Part shown: positions 1-7,529 of the stretch, in pieces
Layout: the number at the start of each line of letters is the position of its first letter
How positions within the stretch are numbered: position 1 is the stretch's first letter
Notes under the pieces: model-generated
What the model saw: only the letters and a program-made list of their open reading frames with translations
The model's database searches: none
What the model was told of the DNA's origin: nothing
Translations under genes and position numbers: made by a program
Assembly (NCBI GenBank): GCA_023228995.1
Contig: JALOAD010000062.1
Coordinates: forward strand, 1-19,082
Reading direction: 5' to 3'
Origin: JALOAD01 sp023228995 [NCBI: Candidatus Muiribacterium halophilum]
GTDB lineage: Bacteria > Muiribacteriota > Muiribacteriia > Muiribacteriales
Length of the DNA stretch: 19,082 nt

Positions 1-180
1 AAGATTATAACCTACATACATAGTTGATATATCTTGCCTTAATATTTTATATTCATAATTATATAATGTACATGATTTAACAAATTCTTTTTCCATTTGT
101 GTATCATTTATATCTAATATTTGATTTCCCCTTTGATGATCTGGGGTTTCTAAACGCATTCCTAAAATTATATCTTTCAT
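1..180 (-). CDS. hypothetical protein, 3' end outside the window
   Basis: The reading frame opens at an ATG at 180 and stays open for 60 codons to the window edge, so only the N-terminus is visible. It begins MKDIILGMRLETPDHQRGNQ. AAGGA lies 9 nt upstream of this ATG, which supports the start, and the gene follows the stop of the 23-codon ORF at 184-255 by 3 nt. It is therefore probably translated from the same mRNA as the large glycosyltransferase upstream. I do not recognise the family. By position it could be another glycan-related gene, but that is a guess from context only. Confidence 0.6.
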   Translation of the reverse strand, partial: MKDIILGMRLETPDHQRGNQILDINDTQMEKEFVKSCTLYNYEYKILRQDISTMYVGYNL

Positions 181-183
181 ATA

Positions 184-255
184 TTAATCCTTAAATCTTT
201 TTTCTGTTAATTTGAGATTTTTATATTCATTTAAAATTTGTTGCTTATGTACCAT
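184..255 (-). CDS. 23-residue small ORF between glycosyltransferase and next gene
   Basis: The ORF encodes MVHKQQILNEYKNLKLTEKR followed by FKD and TAA. Its ATG lies 1 nt after the stop of the 1,111-residue glycosyltransferase gene, and its stop lies 3 nt before the next ATG. Its last codons contain the AAGGA that would serve as ribosome-binding site for the following gene. This arrangement fits a translational-coupling peptide as well as a real small protein. The peptide is basic and probably helical, with no signal or membrane segment. There is no homology argument, so it rests on spacing alone. Confidence 0.35.
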   Translation of the reverse strand: MVHKQQILNEYKNLKLTEKRFKD

Positions 256-256
256 T

Positions 257-3200
257 TTAATTAATTATATCTTGTTTAATCCCCTTGCCTGGTTTATCTT
301 GTATTCCTGTTAGAATTTCATCTAACCAAATTATACCAATATTTTCTTCTAATTTTTTTGCTGTACGATAATCACCTCTTTTCCATTCACTCCAATCAGT
401 ATGCTTAATTTGTGAAATATGATAACAAAAACCAATAGCACCAATATCAAATAATTGAACTGTTTTATTAAAAGATTCATTAGGTTTAATACCAAATTTT
501 TTAAAATCAACTTTCCATATTAAAACTTTATCTTCTTTAACATTATTCATCATAATTTCAACTGCATATTTATTAGTAAACATATCATCATCATCTAATA
601 TTAAAATATATCCATCATTAATTTTTTCTTGAACATCTTTAATATATAAATTATAAGGGAAAAAAATACCATAATCTTCACTATTTGGTTTTTCATTAAT
701 TTCTTCCTGCTTATTAACCCTAATCATCCTTCCGTTATAATTTCTTGTTGCTTCAACCCCAATTTCATTATCACATACAAAAATTATATTTATATTTGGA
801 TATGTTTGTTCTTCAATAGATTTCATACAATTTTTTAAATAATTTGGTCTATGTGTTCTAATGATGATATTTAATGTGGGTAATTTATCTATATATAGAT
901 TTTTAACTTTTAATTTTAATTCCTCATATGATTCAACATGTAAAGTTCTAACATTATTTATATTAGAATACCACCTCCAAAATGATTTATTTTTAATTTC
1001 ATGTGCTTCTGGTAAATTATTTATACTTGGTTTTGAATAGATAATATTAGTTCCTTTAAACATAGATGCCATTATACTATAACCACCATTCATTGTTATA
1101 AAATTTTCACAATTTGCGAAAATATTTAACATAGTATTATTCCATGACTTATTTTTACACAAATCTTTAAATATTTTTATTTCATATTTTTTAGCAATTT
1201 CAATATCTTTCAATGGTAAACTATGTGCACTATCTTCAAATTGTTCTGGAATATCAACACTAAAATATATTATTTCATATTTATCTTTCAAATTTATAAA
1301 TAACCAATCTAATAAATTTTCATCAAAAAAATTAATAGGTTTTGTTGACCATTCAATATTATATCTATTACAAATACATAATATTGGTTTTTTGTATTTA
1401 TATATATTATTTTTATATATTTCTTTATAGGGTGGAAATACTTTGTTAGGTTGTTCAGGTGCATGTATTTTTATATATGGAAGATTATTAAGAATACTTT
1501 GTTTGGTATTTTCCCAACTTCTATTTGTTTTGTTTATATTATGTTTAGGGGAAAAATAATATAAACATTCGGTATCAAACCCACTAATAGTACCACCTAA
1601 TTCATTTTTTAATGATAATTCATATGCATTAGGAATTGTTGATAATAATTCATAACCAAATTCTATATTATATGAGTTTATTATTTTCTTTAATTCAATA
1701 CTTTTATAATCATTCAATATAAATTCTTGTCTATTATCAATAATATTTCTTACTTTTATTCTATAAGGGGAATTATAACCATATATATTATTTTTAGTTA
1801 AATTATTATTATGTAATCTCCTTTTATATGTACAAATTCTATTTCTACATATTTTTATATTCTCTTTTTTTAATCTTTTTAATAAATCAGTATCCATACC
1901 ACATCTATAAACATCATAACCATTAATTTTATTAAAAATATTCTTATTTAATAAAATAATACCATCACGATTTACCCCACGATTCTTATCAACATTATTC
2001 TCAAAATCAATTCCTTTGGTAATAATACAATTATATTCTTTTAAATATTTAATATTTTCTTCTAAATGATTTTCTAACATAATATCATCAGCACCAAAAA
2101 CAGTAAAATAATTATATTTACTATAAGTAATTAAAGAATTAAACATTAAATAAGTACCAACATTTTCTTCTGAATAATAAACATGAAAATCCATATTATT
2201 ATATTTATACATTATAGTTTTAACTTTTTCTAATGTTTCTTCACAACCATCAATACCTAATAAAACTTCATATTCGAAATTTGTTTTTTGATTCGCAACA
2301 GAATCTAAACATTCTTCAATAAATTCAACACTTTTATATGCTGATATAATAACACTAATACCATCTATTTTTGGATCTTCATATATCTCATCTAATTTAG
2401 TTACTTGTAAATTATCAATTTTTATAACTTTTCTGGTCCTAATTTCATTATTTATTTTTTTTCTTAATTCTGATTGCATATTAGTTTCCTTACTATGCTC
2501 TAAACTATTAGGGAGTATTCTTCTAAATAAAGTGGGTGTATCTGAATCTTTTATTTTATTATTATTTCTTTTCAATCTTTCTTTCAAATCATTATCTCCT
2601 GAAATTCTAAAATTATCATATCCATTAATATCAAGAAATATTTTTTTATCCATAAATACTAAACCCATAGTAGGAATAACTCTACTCTCATTTAATATAT
2701 TAGCTTTGGGGTATACTACATTATAATCTTTCAAGAATTTTATATTATATTCAATATGATTTTCTTTCATAATATCATCTGAATCAAAACGAGTAAAATA
2801 ATTAAATTTACTTTTTTCTATTAAAGAATTACACAATATATAAGTACCTACATTTTCCACTGAATAATAAACATGTAAATCTATATTATTATATTTACTC
2901 ATAATGGATTTAACTTTATCTAATGTCTCCTTACAACCATCAATGCCTAATAAAACTTCATATTTCAAATTAGTTTTTTGATTAGCAACAGAATCTAAAC
3001 ATTCTTCAATAAAATCTTGTGTATTATAAGCTGATATAATAACACTAATACCATCTATAATAGAAGGTTCTTTTATTGATTCTGTTTTTGATTCAATATT
3101 TATTTGTTTATTTTTAATTCCTTTTATAATCCCAAATTTTCTACCATCTTTACTTGTATGTAACCAAGATTCTCTACCAATTTTACCTGTTAAACTTGTT

Positions 3201-3592
3201 AATAAATACATTTCATCATTTCGATTAGCATCATTAATTATAATAGGGAAATCTAATGAAAAATTAGACATCACATCTAAGAATTTAGATCTATTTCCTA
3301 AAGCACTTGGTGGTCCATCTATGATTAATAAGTCAATATTTTTTGGAATTTTATCTAATATTTCAGATATATTATAAAATCTATTTTTAATTTCAGCTTT
3401 TATATATGTGCTATTGAAACAACCAATCCAATTAGGATCATGCTCAATACTATACATTTTATATTTTTTAGAAAGTTCTTCTGTTCCATATCCACTACCT
3501 AATTCAAGTATAGTAGAACCTTCCGATATATTAGTAAAAATCCACTCTTGTGCTTCTTTAGGAAGCATCCACTTATTATTTTTTATAATCAT
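257..3592 (-). CDS. multidomain glycosyltransferase (methyltransferase-like N-terminus, three GT2 domains, one GT-B-like domain)
   Basis: This 1,111-residue protein appears to be a chain of sugar-transfer modules. Residues 15-160 resemble a Rossmann methyltransferase (ELGSGYG at 30-36, then LLIIDGPPS near 88-96). Residues 180-370 and 410-610 are two GT2-type GT-A domains that match each other closely, both starting DGISVIISAY and both containing EECLDSVANQKTN and EVLLGIDGC. The first has a DxD-like FDSDD at 269-273. The second has FGADD at 499-503, so the first aspartate is lost. Residues 630-900 look GT-B-like (NGGYSIMASMFKGTNIIYSK near 835-854). Residues 904-1110 form a third GT2 domain (LNIIIRTHRP; DDDD at 1000-1003). 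There is no signal peptide or membrane helix, so it should be cytosolic. AAAGGA lies just ahead of the ATG, and a possible TATTTTTG -7 element lies at 3648-3655. GT2 membership is well supported. The GT-B and methyltransferase assignments are weaker, and donor and acceptor are unknown. Phage enzymes of this kind usually modify phage DNA, virions or host surface glycans. Confidence 0.85.
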   Translation of the reverse strand: MIIKNNKWMLPKEAQEWIFTNISEGSTILELGSGYGTEELSKKYKMYSIEHDPNWIGCFNSTYIKAEIKNRFYNISEILDKIPKNIDLLIIDGPPSALGNRSKFLDVMSNFSLDFPIIINDANRNDEMYLLTSLTGKIGRESWLHTSKDGRKFGIIKGIKNKQINIESKTESIKEPSIIDGISVIISAYNTQDFIEECLDSVANQKTNLKYEVLLGIDGCKETLDKVKSIMSKYNNIDLHVYYSVENVGTYILCNSLIEKSKFNYFTRFDSDDIMKENHIEYNIKFLKDYNVVYPKANILNESRVIPTMGLVFMDKKIFLDINGYDNFRISGDNDLKERLKRNNNKIKDSDTPTLFRRILPNSLEHSKETNMQSELRKKINNEIRTRKVIKIDNLQVTKLDEIYEDPKIDGISVIISAYKSVEFIEECLDSVANQKTNFEYEVLLGIDGCEETLEKVKTIMYKYNNMDFHVYYSEENVGTYLMFNSLITYSKYNYFTVFGADDIMLENHLEENIKYLKEYNCIITKGIDFENNVDKNRGVNRDGIILLNKNIFNKINGYDVYRCGMDTDLLKRLKKENIKICRNRICTYKRRLHNNNLTKNNIYGYNSPYRIKVRNIIDNRQEFILNDYKSIELKKIINSYNIEFGYELLSTIPNAYELSLKNELGGTISGFDTECLYYFSPKHNINKTNRSWENTKQSILNNLPYIKIHAPEQPNKVFPPYKEIYKNNIYKYKKPILCICNRYNIEWSTKPINFFDENLLDWLFINLKDKYEIIYFSVDIPEQFEDSAHSLPLKDIEIAKKYEIKIFKDLCKNKSWNNTMLNIFANCENFITMNGGYSIMASMFKGTNIIYSKPSINNLPEAHEIKNKSFWRWYSNINNVRTLHVESYEELKLKVKNLYIDKLPTLNIIIRTHRPNYLKNCMKSIEEQTYPNINIIFVCDNEIGVEATRNYNGRMIRVNKQEEINEKPNSEDYGIFFPYNLYIKDVQEKINDGYILILDDDDMFTNKYAVEIMMNNVKEDKVLIWKVDFKKFGIKPNESFNKTVQLFDIGAIGFCYHISQIKHTDWSEWKRGDYRTAKKLEENIGIIWLDEILTGIQDKPGKGIKQDIIN

Positions 3593-3655
3593 TATTCCTT
3601 TTCTTTTTTATATATTTATAATTTTAATTCAAATAGTATATAAGTTTCAAAAATA

Positions 3656-4033
3656 TTATAATATATTAAATTTTCTCATTTTATATTCTCTATTTCTTTG
3701 TATATATTTATTATAATTTTCTTCACTACCAAAAGCTGAAATTAATTCTTGTTTACTAAGTTTAGTTTCAATTTCTATTAAATTCTTACAATCAATTAAG
3801 ATATATCTACCTATCTTAGATACATTAGGTATACTTAAATGTGATAACTTTGGACATGAAATATAACTTTGAAGATACTCAACATTTTTTGGTATTATTA
3901 AAGTATCCATAATATTGCAACCCAAAAAAGCCCATCCATCAATTTCAGTCACAGAATCAGGTATTTTTGCATATATAAGAGATGATTTAACTCCAATTAA
4001 TCTTCTACCATTTTTTGATAATCTATAATCCAT
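3656..4033 (-). CDS. BspA-type leucine-rich-repeat protein, copy 2
   Basis: This 125-residue protein has the BspA/LRR_5 pattern: IPDSVTEIDGWAFLGC, then IIPKNVEYL, SCPKLSHLSIPNVSKIG and a DCKNLIEIE repeat, about four repeats in all. The C-terminus (KLSKQELISAFGSE, then NKYIQRNR) is a short charged helical tail. It is a tandem duplicate of the gene at 4023-4403, with most residues identical. Its ATG lies inside the last codons of that gene (11-nt overlap), so the two are translationally coupled. No signal peptide is visible, so a surface role as in bacterial BspA is unlikely for this copy. It is probably an intracellular binding module of unknown partner. Confidence 0.75.
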   Translation of the reverse strand: MDYRLSKNGRRLIGVKSSLIYAKIPDSVTEIDGWAFLGCNIMDTLIIPKNVEYLQSYISCPKLSHLSIPNVSKIGRYILIDCKNLIEIETKLSKQELISAFGSEENYNKYIQRNREYKMRKFNIL

Positions 4034-4403
4034 CTTTCATTTTTTTTAATTTATAATCTCTATTTCTTTGTATATATTTATTATAAATTTCTTTACTACC
4101 AAAAGCTGAAATTAATTCTTGTTTACTAAGTTTAGTTTCAATTTCTATTAAATTCTTACAATCAACTAAGACACATTTACTTATCTTAGATACATTAGGC
4201 ATACTTAAATGTGATAACTTTGGACATGAAATATAACCTTGAAGATACTCAACATTTTTTGACATTATTAAAGTATCCATAATATCACAACCAAAAAAAG
4301 CCCATCCATTAATTTCAGTCACAGAATCAGGTATTTTTGCATATATAAGAGATGATTTAACTCCAATTAATCTTCTACTATCTTCTGATAATCTATAATC
4401 CAT
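4023..4403 (-). CDS. BspA-type leucine-rich-repeat protein, copy 1
   Basis: This is a 126-residue protein of the same architecture as its downstream duplicate: MDYRLSEDSRRLIGVKSSL, then BspA-like repeats (IPDSVTEINGWAFFGC, SCPKLSHLSMPNVSKI, DCKNLIEIE) and a charged helical tail. It ends in TAG inside the start region of copy 2. It is the first gene behind repeat copy A of the shared promoter/leader element (4424-4461), which probably drives both LRR genes. The two ATGs are 370 nt apart, and long stretches of the two genes are identical at the DNA level, so the duplication is fairly recent. Function is unknown; LRR proteins of this type bind protein ligands. Confidence 0.75.
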   Translation of the reverse strand: MDYRLSEDSRRLIGVKSSLIYAKIPDSVTEINGWAFFGCDIMDTLIMSKNVEYLQGYISCPKLSHLSMPNVSKISKCVLVDCKNLIEIETKLSKQELISAFGSKEIYNKYIQRNRDYKLKKMKDGL

Positions 4404-4423
4404 CTTTCAACTTTTTAATTTAC

Positions 4424-4461
4424 AATCTCTATTATATTGGAACATTCGCAAATACTATGTT
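4424..4461 (-). promoter_or_regulatory. promoter/leader repeat, copy A (most diverged)
   Basis: Read on the minus strand this is TAGTATTTGCGAATGTTCC followed by AATATAATAGAGATT. It is the diverged version of the block also found at 5275-5320, 5890-5970, 6332-6412 and 7910-7972. It sits upstream of the duplicated LRR genes and downstream of the methyltransferase stop. TATTTGCG resembles the Bacteroidetes -7 element TAnnTTTG, and TATAAT occurs 10 nt further on. Which of these is used cannot be told from sequence. Confidence 0.55.
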
Positions 4462-4513
4462 ATAAGTAAGATGCTACGTTCCCGCTTCGTTTGACAATTC
4501 TGTTTGAAAAGAA

Positions 4514-5251
4514 TTAAAAAAGCCCACCACACTCTTTAATACGATTTTCTGCTATTTTACAATACTCTTCGATTATTTCGCTTCCAATATAGTTTCTACC
4601 TAATTTACTTGCTACCAATCCAGTAGTTCCACTTCCCATAAAGGGATCGTAAATCAATGCTTCTTTTTCTGAAAAAGCGTTTATCAAGTCAAAAGGTAAT
4701 TGTTCAGGGAAAATTGCACCGTGAACATCAGATACTTTTTTACCCCTGCCAATTCTCAAAATATTATTCATTTCACCTCTTTTGAATTTAGCATTTTGTA
4801 TTGCTCTGCCTGCTCTCTTATCATCCTCTAATATCAATACTATTTCATAACAGCTATTTAAAACCATTCCATGCATTGCAGGTTGTCCATTTCCTTTATC
4901 CCAAATGATAATATCTTTAATATCCTTGTTAAAGTCACCAATGATTTTAAAAAACGCTTCTTTGCTTCCAGTTACTATTTGAAAGTTGTAGCAAACAATT
5001 TTTGATACTCTCAATAGTTCAGTCAATACACTGCTATGAAATTCGTAAAAATCATTTATCGGTAAGGCATCGTCAAAATACTTATACTTTTTGCTAAAAT
5101 GTTCACTTTTTTCCCTTGTAGTATATTGTCCATTTCTTATACGTAATCGCATATTATACGGTGGTGATGTTACCACTAAGTCCACAAACTTATCAGGCAT
5201 TTTAGCCATTGTTTCAAGGCAATTTTCGTTATATATTTTATTTACTTCCAT
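4514..5251 (-). CDS. beta-class site-specific DNA methyltransferase (N4-cytosine or N6-adenine)
   Basis: This 245-residue enzyme has the motif order of the N6_N4_Mtase family: catalytic TSPPYN at residues 28-33 near the N-terminus, the conserved FPEQLP at 181-186, and the S-adenosylmethionine-binding DPFMGSGTT at 202-210 near the C-terminus. It transfers a methyl group from SAM to an exocyclic amino group in DNA. SPPY is common in N4-cytosine enzymes but also occurs in N6-adenine ones, so the target base is open. No target-recognition extension beyond the family core is obvious. The start MEVNKIYNENCLE is the usual family N-terminus. The gene lies behind repeat copy B, and no cognate restriction enzyme adjoins it, so it may be an orphan methyltransferase protecting the element's own DNA. 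Its base composition is visibly richer in G+C than the flanking LRR genes, which suggests separate acquisition. Confidence 0.92.
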   Translation of the reverse strand: MEVNKIYNENCLETMAKMPDKFVDLVVTSPPYNMRLRIRNGQYTTREKSEHFSKKYKYFDDALPINDFYEFHSSVLTELLRVSKIVCYNFQIVTGSKEAFFKIIGDFNKDIKDIIIWDKGNGQPAMHGMVLNSCYEIVLILEDDKRAGRAIQNAKFKRGEMNNILRIGRGKKVSDVHGAIFPEQLPFDLINAFSEKEALIYDPFMGSGTTGLVASKLGRNYIGSEIIEEYCKIAENRIKECGGLF

Positions 5252-5274
5252 TCTTCTTTTTTTAATTCTTTTTA

Positions 5275-5320
5275 TTTTGTATTTTAATCTCTATTATATT
5301 GAAACTTTCGTAAATACTAC
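5275..5320 (-). promoter_or_regulatory. promoter/leader repeat, copy B
   Basis: These 46 nt are identical to copies C and D. On the minus strand the block starts with GTAGTATTTACGAAAGTTTC and continues into the AT-rich leader. It lies between the exonuclease stop and the methyltransferase start. The homology ends before the start codon of the methyltransferase, so this copy shares only the promoter part of the repeat, not the MEIKEQ start. The upstream limit falls at TAATG rather than TAACG. Confidence 0.6.
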
Positions 5321-5334
5321 ATTAGCCACAAACA

Positions 5335-5832
<498 letters not shown>

Positions 5833-5841
5833 TTATCTTTT

Positions 5842-5910
5842 TTAATCGAACCCCAACTCTTGGAGTTCTTTAATTTGTTCTAAACTTAATACTTGTTCTT
5901 TTATTTCCAT
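5842..5910 (-). pseudogene. truncated start of the MEIKEQ/MELENQ phage family, left in front of the exonuclease
   Basis: These 22 codons encode MEIKEQVLSLEQIKELQELG followed by FD and then TAA. This matches the first 22 residues of the full-length paralogues at 8231-8584 and 7526-7915 and stops exactly where those continue with VNKH. The stop is 12 nt upstream of the exonuclease ATG. It looks like a resident gene whose body was replaced by the exonuclease, leaving promoter, leader and N-terminal codons. It could still be translated as a leader peptide coupling to the exonuclease. Confidence 0.7.
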
Positions 5911-5970
5911 TGTTGTATTTGTTTTGTATTTTAATCTCTATTATATTGAAACTTTCGTAAATACTACGTT
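5890..5970 (-). promoter_or_regulatory. promoter/leader repeat, copy C (81 nt, identical to copy D)
   Basis: These 81 nt are identical to 6332-6412. On the minus strand the order is AACGTAGTATTTACGAAAG, TTTCAATATAATAGAGATT, an A-rich leader ending in AATACAACA, then ATGGAAATAAAAGAACAAGT, the first codons of the MEIKEQ family. Sequence upstream of AACG is unrelated between copies. The block probably supplies transcription and translation initiation for the exonuclease unit. Confidence 0.65.
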
Positions 5971-5980
5971 ATGTGTAATT

Positions 5981-6310
5981 TTAAAACGACCCTGCACTAT
6001 CTTCAAAGCCTCGTTGAAAATAGTCGACAAGCATAAAAACATCTTTTTCTGACACATCTGTAAAACATGGAATTACTGGGTAATCATGACCACTATGTCC
6101 AGAATTTACTGAAACATAACTTTTTATTACCTGAATACCACACAAGGTTTCCTCATCCCACCCCCAATCATTAAATCTATCAGCTATAATTAGCAAATAA
6201 TTGGGTGTGTAGTTCATTTTTCTCAACCCAGAAGCAACAGCTTCAATAAATTCTCTTTTTGTCATTTCATTTGATTTTTTTAAATTTTCTACTTCTTTTC
6301 TGTTTATCAT
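5981..6310 (-). CDS. hypothetical protein, 109 residues
   Basis: I do not recognise this family. The protein starts MINRKEVENLKKSNEMTKRE and contains a region with aromatic and acidic character (ADRFNDWGWDEETLCGI) and a C-terminal VDYFQRGFEDSAGSF. No membrane segment or signal is visible. Its first 10 codons are nearly identical in DNA to a short leader ORF at 8178-8234 in front of another gene, so the true functional start could be the later MTKREFIEAV methionine. It is preceded by copy D and the 8-residue MEIKEQVL stub and followed by copy C, so it forms a one-gene cargo unit. Confidence 0.65.
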   Translation of the reverse strand: MINRKEVENLKKSNEMTKREFIEAVASGLRKMNYTPNYLLIIADRFNDWGWDEETLCGIQVIKSYVSVNSGHSGHDYPVIPCFTDVSEKDVFMLVDYFQRGFEDSAGSF

Positions 6311-6325
6311 AATTCTATATGTTTA

Positions 6326-6352
6326 TTATAGTACTTGTTCTTTTATTTCCAT
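6326..6352 (-). pseudogene. 8-residue leader stub MEIKEQVL in front of the 109-residue gene
   Basis: The ATG is followed by codons for EIKEQVL and two consecutive TAA stops. These are the first residues of the resident family, retained at the downstream end of repeat copy D. The 109-residue gene starts 15 nt later. Compared with the 22-residue stub at 5842-5910, the junction with the new gene is at a different point, so the two replacements were independent events or have been trimmed differently. Confidence 0.6.
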
Positions 6353-6412
6353 TGTTGTATTTGTTTTGTATTTTAATCTCTATTATATTGAAACTTTCGT
6401 AAATACTACGTT
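6332..6412 (-). promoter_or_regulatory. promoter/leader repeat, copy D (81 nt, identical to copy C)
   Basis: The sequence is identical to 5890-5970 over 81 nt, bounded on its upstream side by CACCAACG where copy C has CACATAACG. It follows the end of the deleted methyltransferase gene and precedes the 109-residue gene. The identity of two copies about 440 nt apart means they could recombine and delete the unit between them. Confidence 0.65.
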
Positions 6413-6422
6413 GGTGGTAATA

Positions 6423-6700
6423 CTAAATACCACATCGTTGACAGGCAATATCATAATATTTAGGCTCTTTTTCGATACCTATAAATTTACGGTTAAGTTC
6501 TTTTGCTCCTAAACATGTTGTTCCACTTCCCATTTATTTGTTGTAGTTCCAAACTACCAGTAGGGCAAATCACACAACACCATATCAATGCTTTTGTCAG
6601 CAATATATTTCATTGCTTCCAAACAGTCTGCATTGACAAGTGTATTCGAGTGCAACTGCCCTACGGATTCCAATTGTTTAATATTTTCGTAAATTATCAT
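6423..6700 (-). pseudogene. DNA methyltransferase pseudogene with central deletion
   Basis: Two fragments of a beta-class DNA methyltransferase lie side by side. The first (6554-6700, 48 codons) runs from MIIYENIKQLESVGQL through LVNADCLEAM to the catalytic DLPY and then hits TAG. Just beyond the stop the frame still reads FGTTTNKW, the usual continuation of DLPYGTT...NKW. The second (6423-6533) reads [20 protein letters not shown], then [13 protein letters not shown], the SAM-binding C-terminus. The roughly 150 residues normally between them are absent. The junction is AAATGGGAAGTGG, where the end of NKW and the start of MGSGTT share ATGG, consistent with a microhomology-mediated deletion. 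The ATG overlaps the stop of the HNH gene as ATGA, so the two were once translationally coupled. Confidence 0.8.
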
Positions 6701-7314
6701 AAATAGTAATTTATATTTTGTTTCATTTTACTCCAAAGTTCTTGGTCAATATCAATCTTTGCCCTATTTTCAAACCAGCTAATAAATTGCAAATTATTAA
6801 TTAACAAACTTCCACCGTTACATTTTGCTTCTATATGGTCAAGTGACGGTTTAATCCATTTATCGTTTGTTTCAATCCACTTATAATACAACTCATTAAA
6901 TTTGCTATCAGCATAAAATCGCTCAATAAATTGGATATAAATTTCAGTATTAAACCCTTCGCAATCTCTTTTTCTACTTAATGACCTATTCAGATATTTG
7001 AGTTTTTCAATGTCTTCAAATTTAGAAAGCCATTCAAGTGATACCTCGTATTTTAAATGAGCTTTCATGTTTTTTAAATTATACTCTCTTGTCATTTTTA
7101 ACCCTTTATTCCAGCATTTTCTACCTCTTGAGGATTCCGATTGCTTTTTCCTACACTCTTCAGTATAAGGCTTTAATGTTTTTCTTTTTGTTATTTCAAT
7201 ACCATTTCTGACTAAAATACGCCTAATCATGTGATGATTAGAATTGAAAATATCTGAAATATGCCTTAATGTATGCCCACTGTTATACAGTTCAATTATC
7301 TTTTTCTCATCCAT
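6697..7314 (-). CDS. HNH endonuclease with helix-turn-helix and NUMOD3-like region
   Basis: This 205-residue protein has three visible parts. Residues 14-38 (HTLRHISDIFNSNHHMIRRI) look like a helix-turn-helix. Residues 51-84 contain a NUMOD3-like element (GRKCWNKG at 64-71), a DNA-binding motif known from homing endonucleases. Residues 150-190 carry the HNH core (LDHIEAKCNGGS, NNLQFISW, N183), with H160 as likely general base. It would cut DNA at a site chosen by the N-terminal modules. It has its own consensus promoter (7338-7369), lies directly behind the broken N-terminus of one methyltransferase gene and overlaps the start of a second. This fits a free-standing homing endonuclease inserted among methyltransferase genes, or the nuclease half of a decayed restriction-modification pair. 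Confidence 0.85.
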   Translation of the reverse strand: MDEKKIIELYNSGHTLRHISDIFNSNHHMIRRILVRNGIEITKRKTLKPYTEECRKKQSESSRGRKCWNKGLKMTREYNLKNMKAHLKYEVSLEWLSKFEDIEKLKYLNRSLSRKRDCEGFNTEIYIQFIERFYADSKFNELYYKWIETNDKWIKPSLDHIEAKCNGGSLLINNLQFISWFENRAKIDIDQELWSKMKQNINYYL

Positions 7315-7337
7315 ACCATTTACATTTAGAATTTATG

Positions 7338-7369
7338 CAAATATACAAATAATAGTTGGGATATACAAA
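7338..7369 (-). promoter_or_regulatory. Bacteroidetes-type promoter for the HNH gene
   Basis: On the minus strand TTTG (7366-7369) is followed after 20 nt by TATATTTG (7338-7345). This matches the Bacteroidetes -33 TTTG and -7 TAnnTTTG elements with typical spacing. The HNH start codon is at 7314, giving a short leader. It is one of the clearest signs of the host phylum in the window. Confidence 0.75.
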
Positions 7370-7376
7370 TTATTTA

Positions 7377-7529
7377 AGGCAAGTCTGCCAAAATCAACTA
7401 AACCGATTTATCAGGTATAAGAGGTAAAATATCCATACAATCTGCATTGATTAAAGCACTGCCACTAACATCAGTTTTGTGCAATGCCGAGTTTAGTGCT
7501 AATTTGAATTTTTCATTTTCTATTATCAT
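7377..7529 (-). pseudogene. N-terminal remnant of a second DNA methyltransferase
   Basis: From the ATG at 7529 the frame reads MIIENEKFKLALNSALHKTD, then ALINADCMDILPLIPDKSV, followed by TAG at 7398-7400 and then LILADLP. This is the start of a beta-class methyltransferase up to, but not including, the Y of the catalytic DLPY motif. The sequence then changes to the HNH promoter region. The ATG overlaps the stop of the 129-residue gene (7526-7915) as ATGA. It differs in sequence from the pseudogene at 6423-6700, so it is a separate methyltransferase and not a duplicate end of the same copy. Confidence 0.7.

Noticed and set aside
2532-2726. Plus-strand open frames inside the glycosyltransferase and other minus-strand genes
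   Set aside because: They are short, hydrophobic-biased shadows of well supported genes with no start signals or family resemblance.
6423-7529. Use of a recoded TAG codon to rescue the two methyltransferase remnants
   Set aside because: TAG serves as the normal stop of the exonuclease, the first LRR gene and the 74-residue gene. Reading TAG through would extend the exonuclease into the promoter repeat, and one remnant also lacks its central region.
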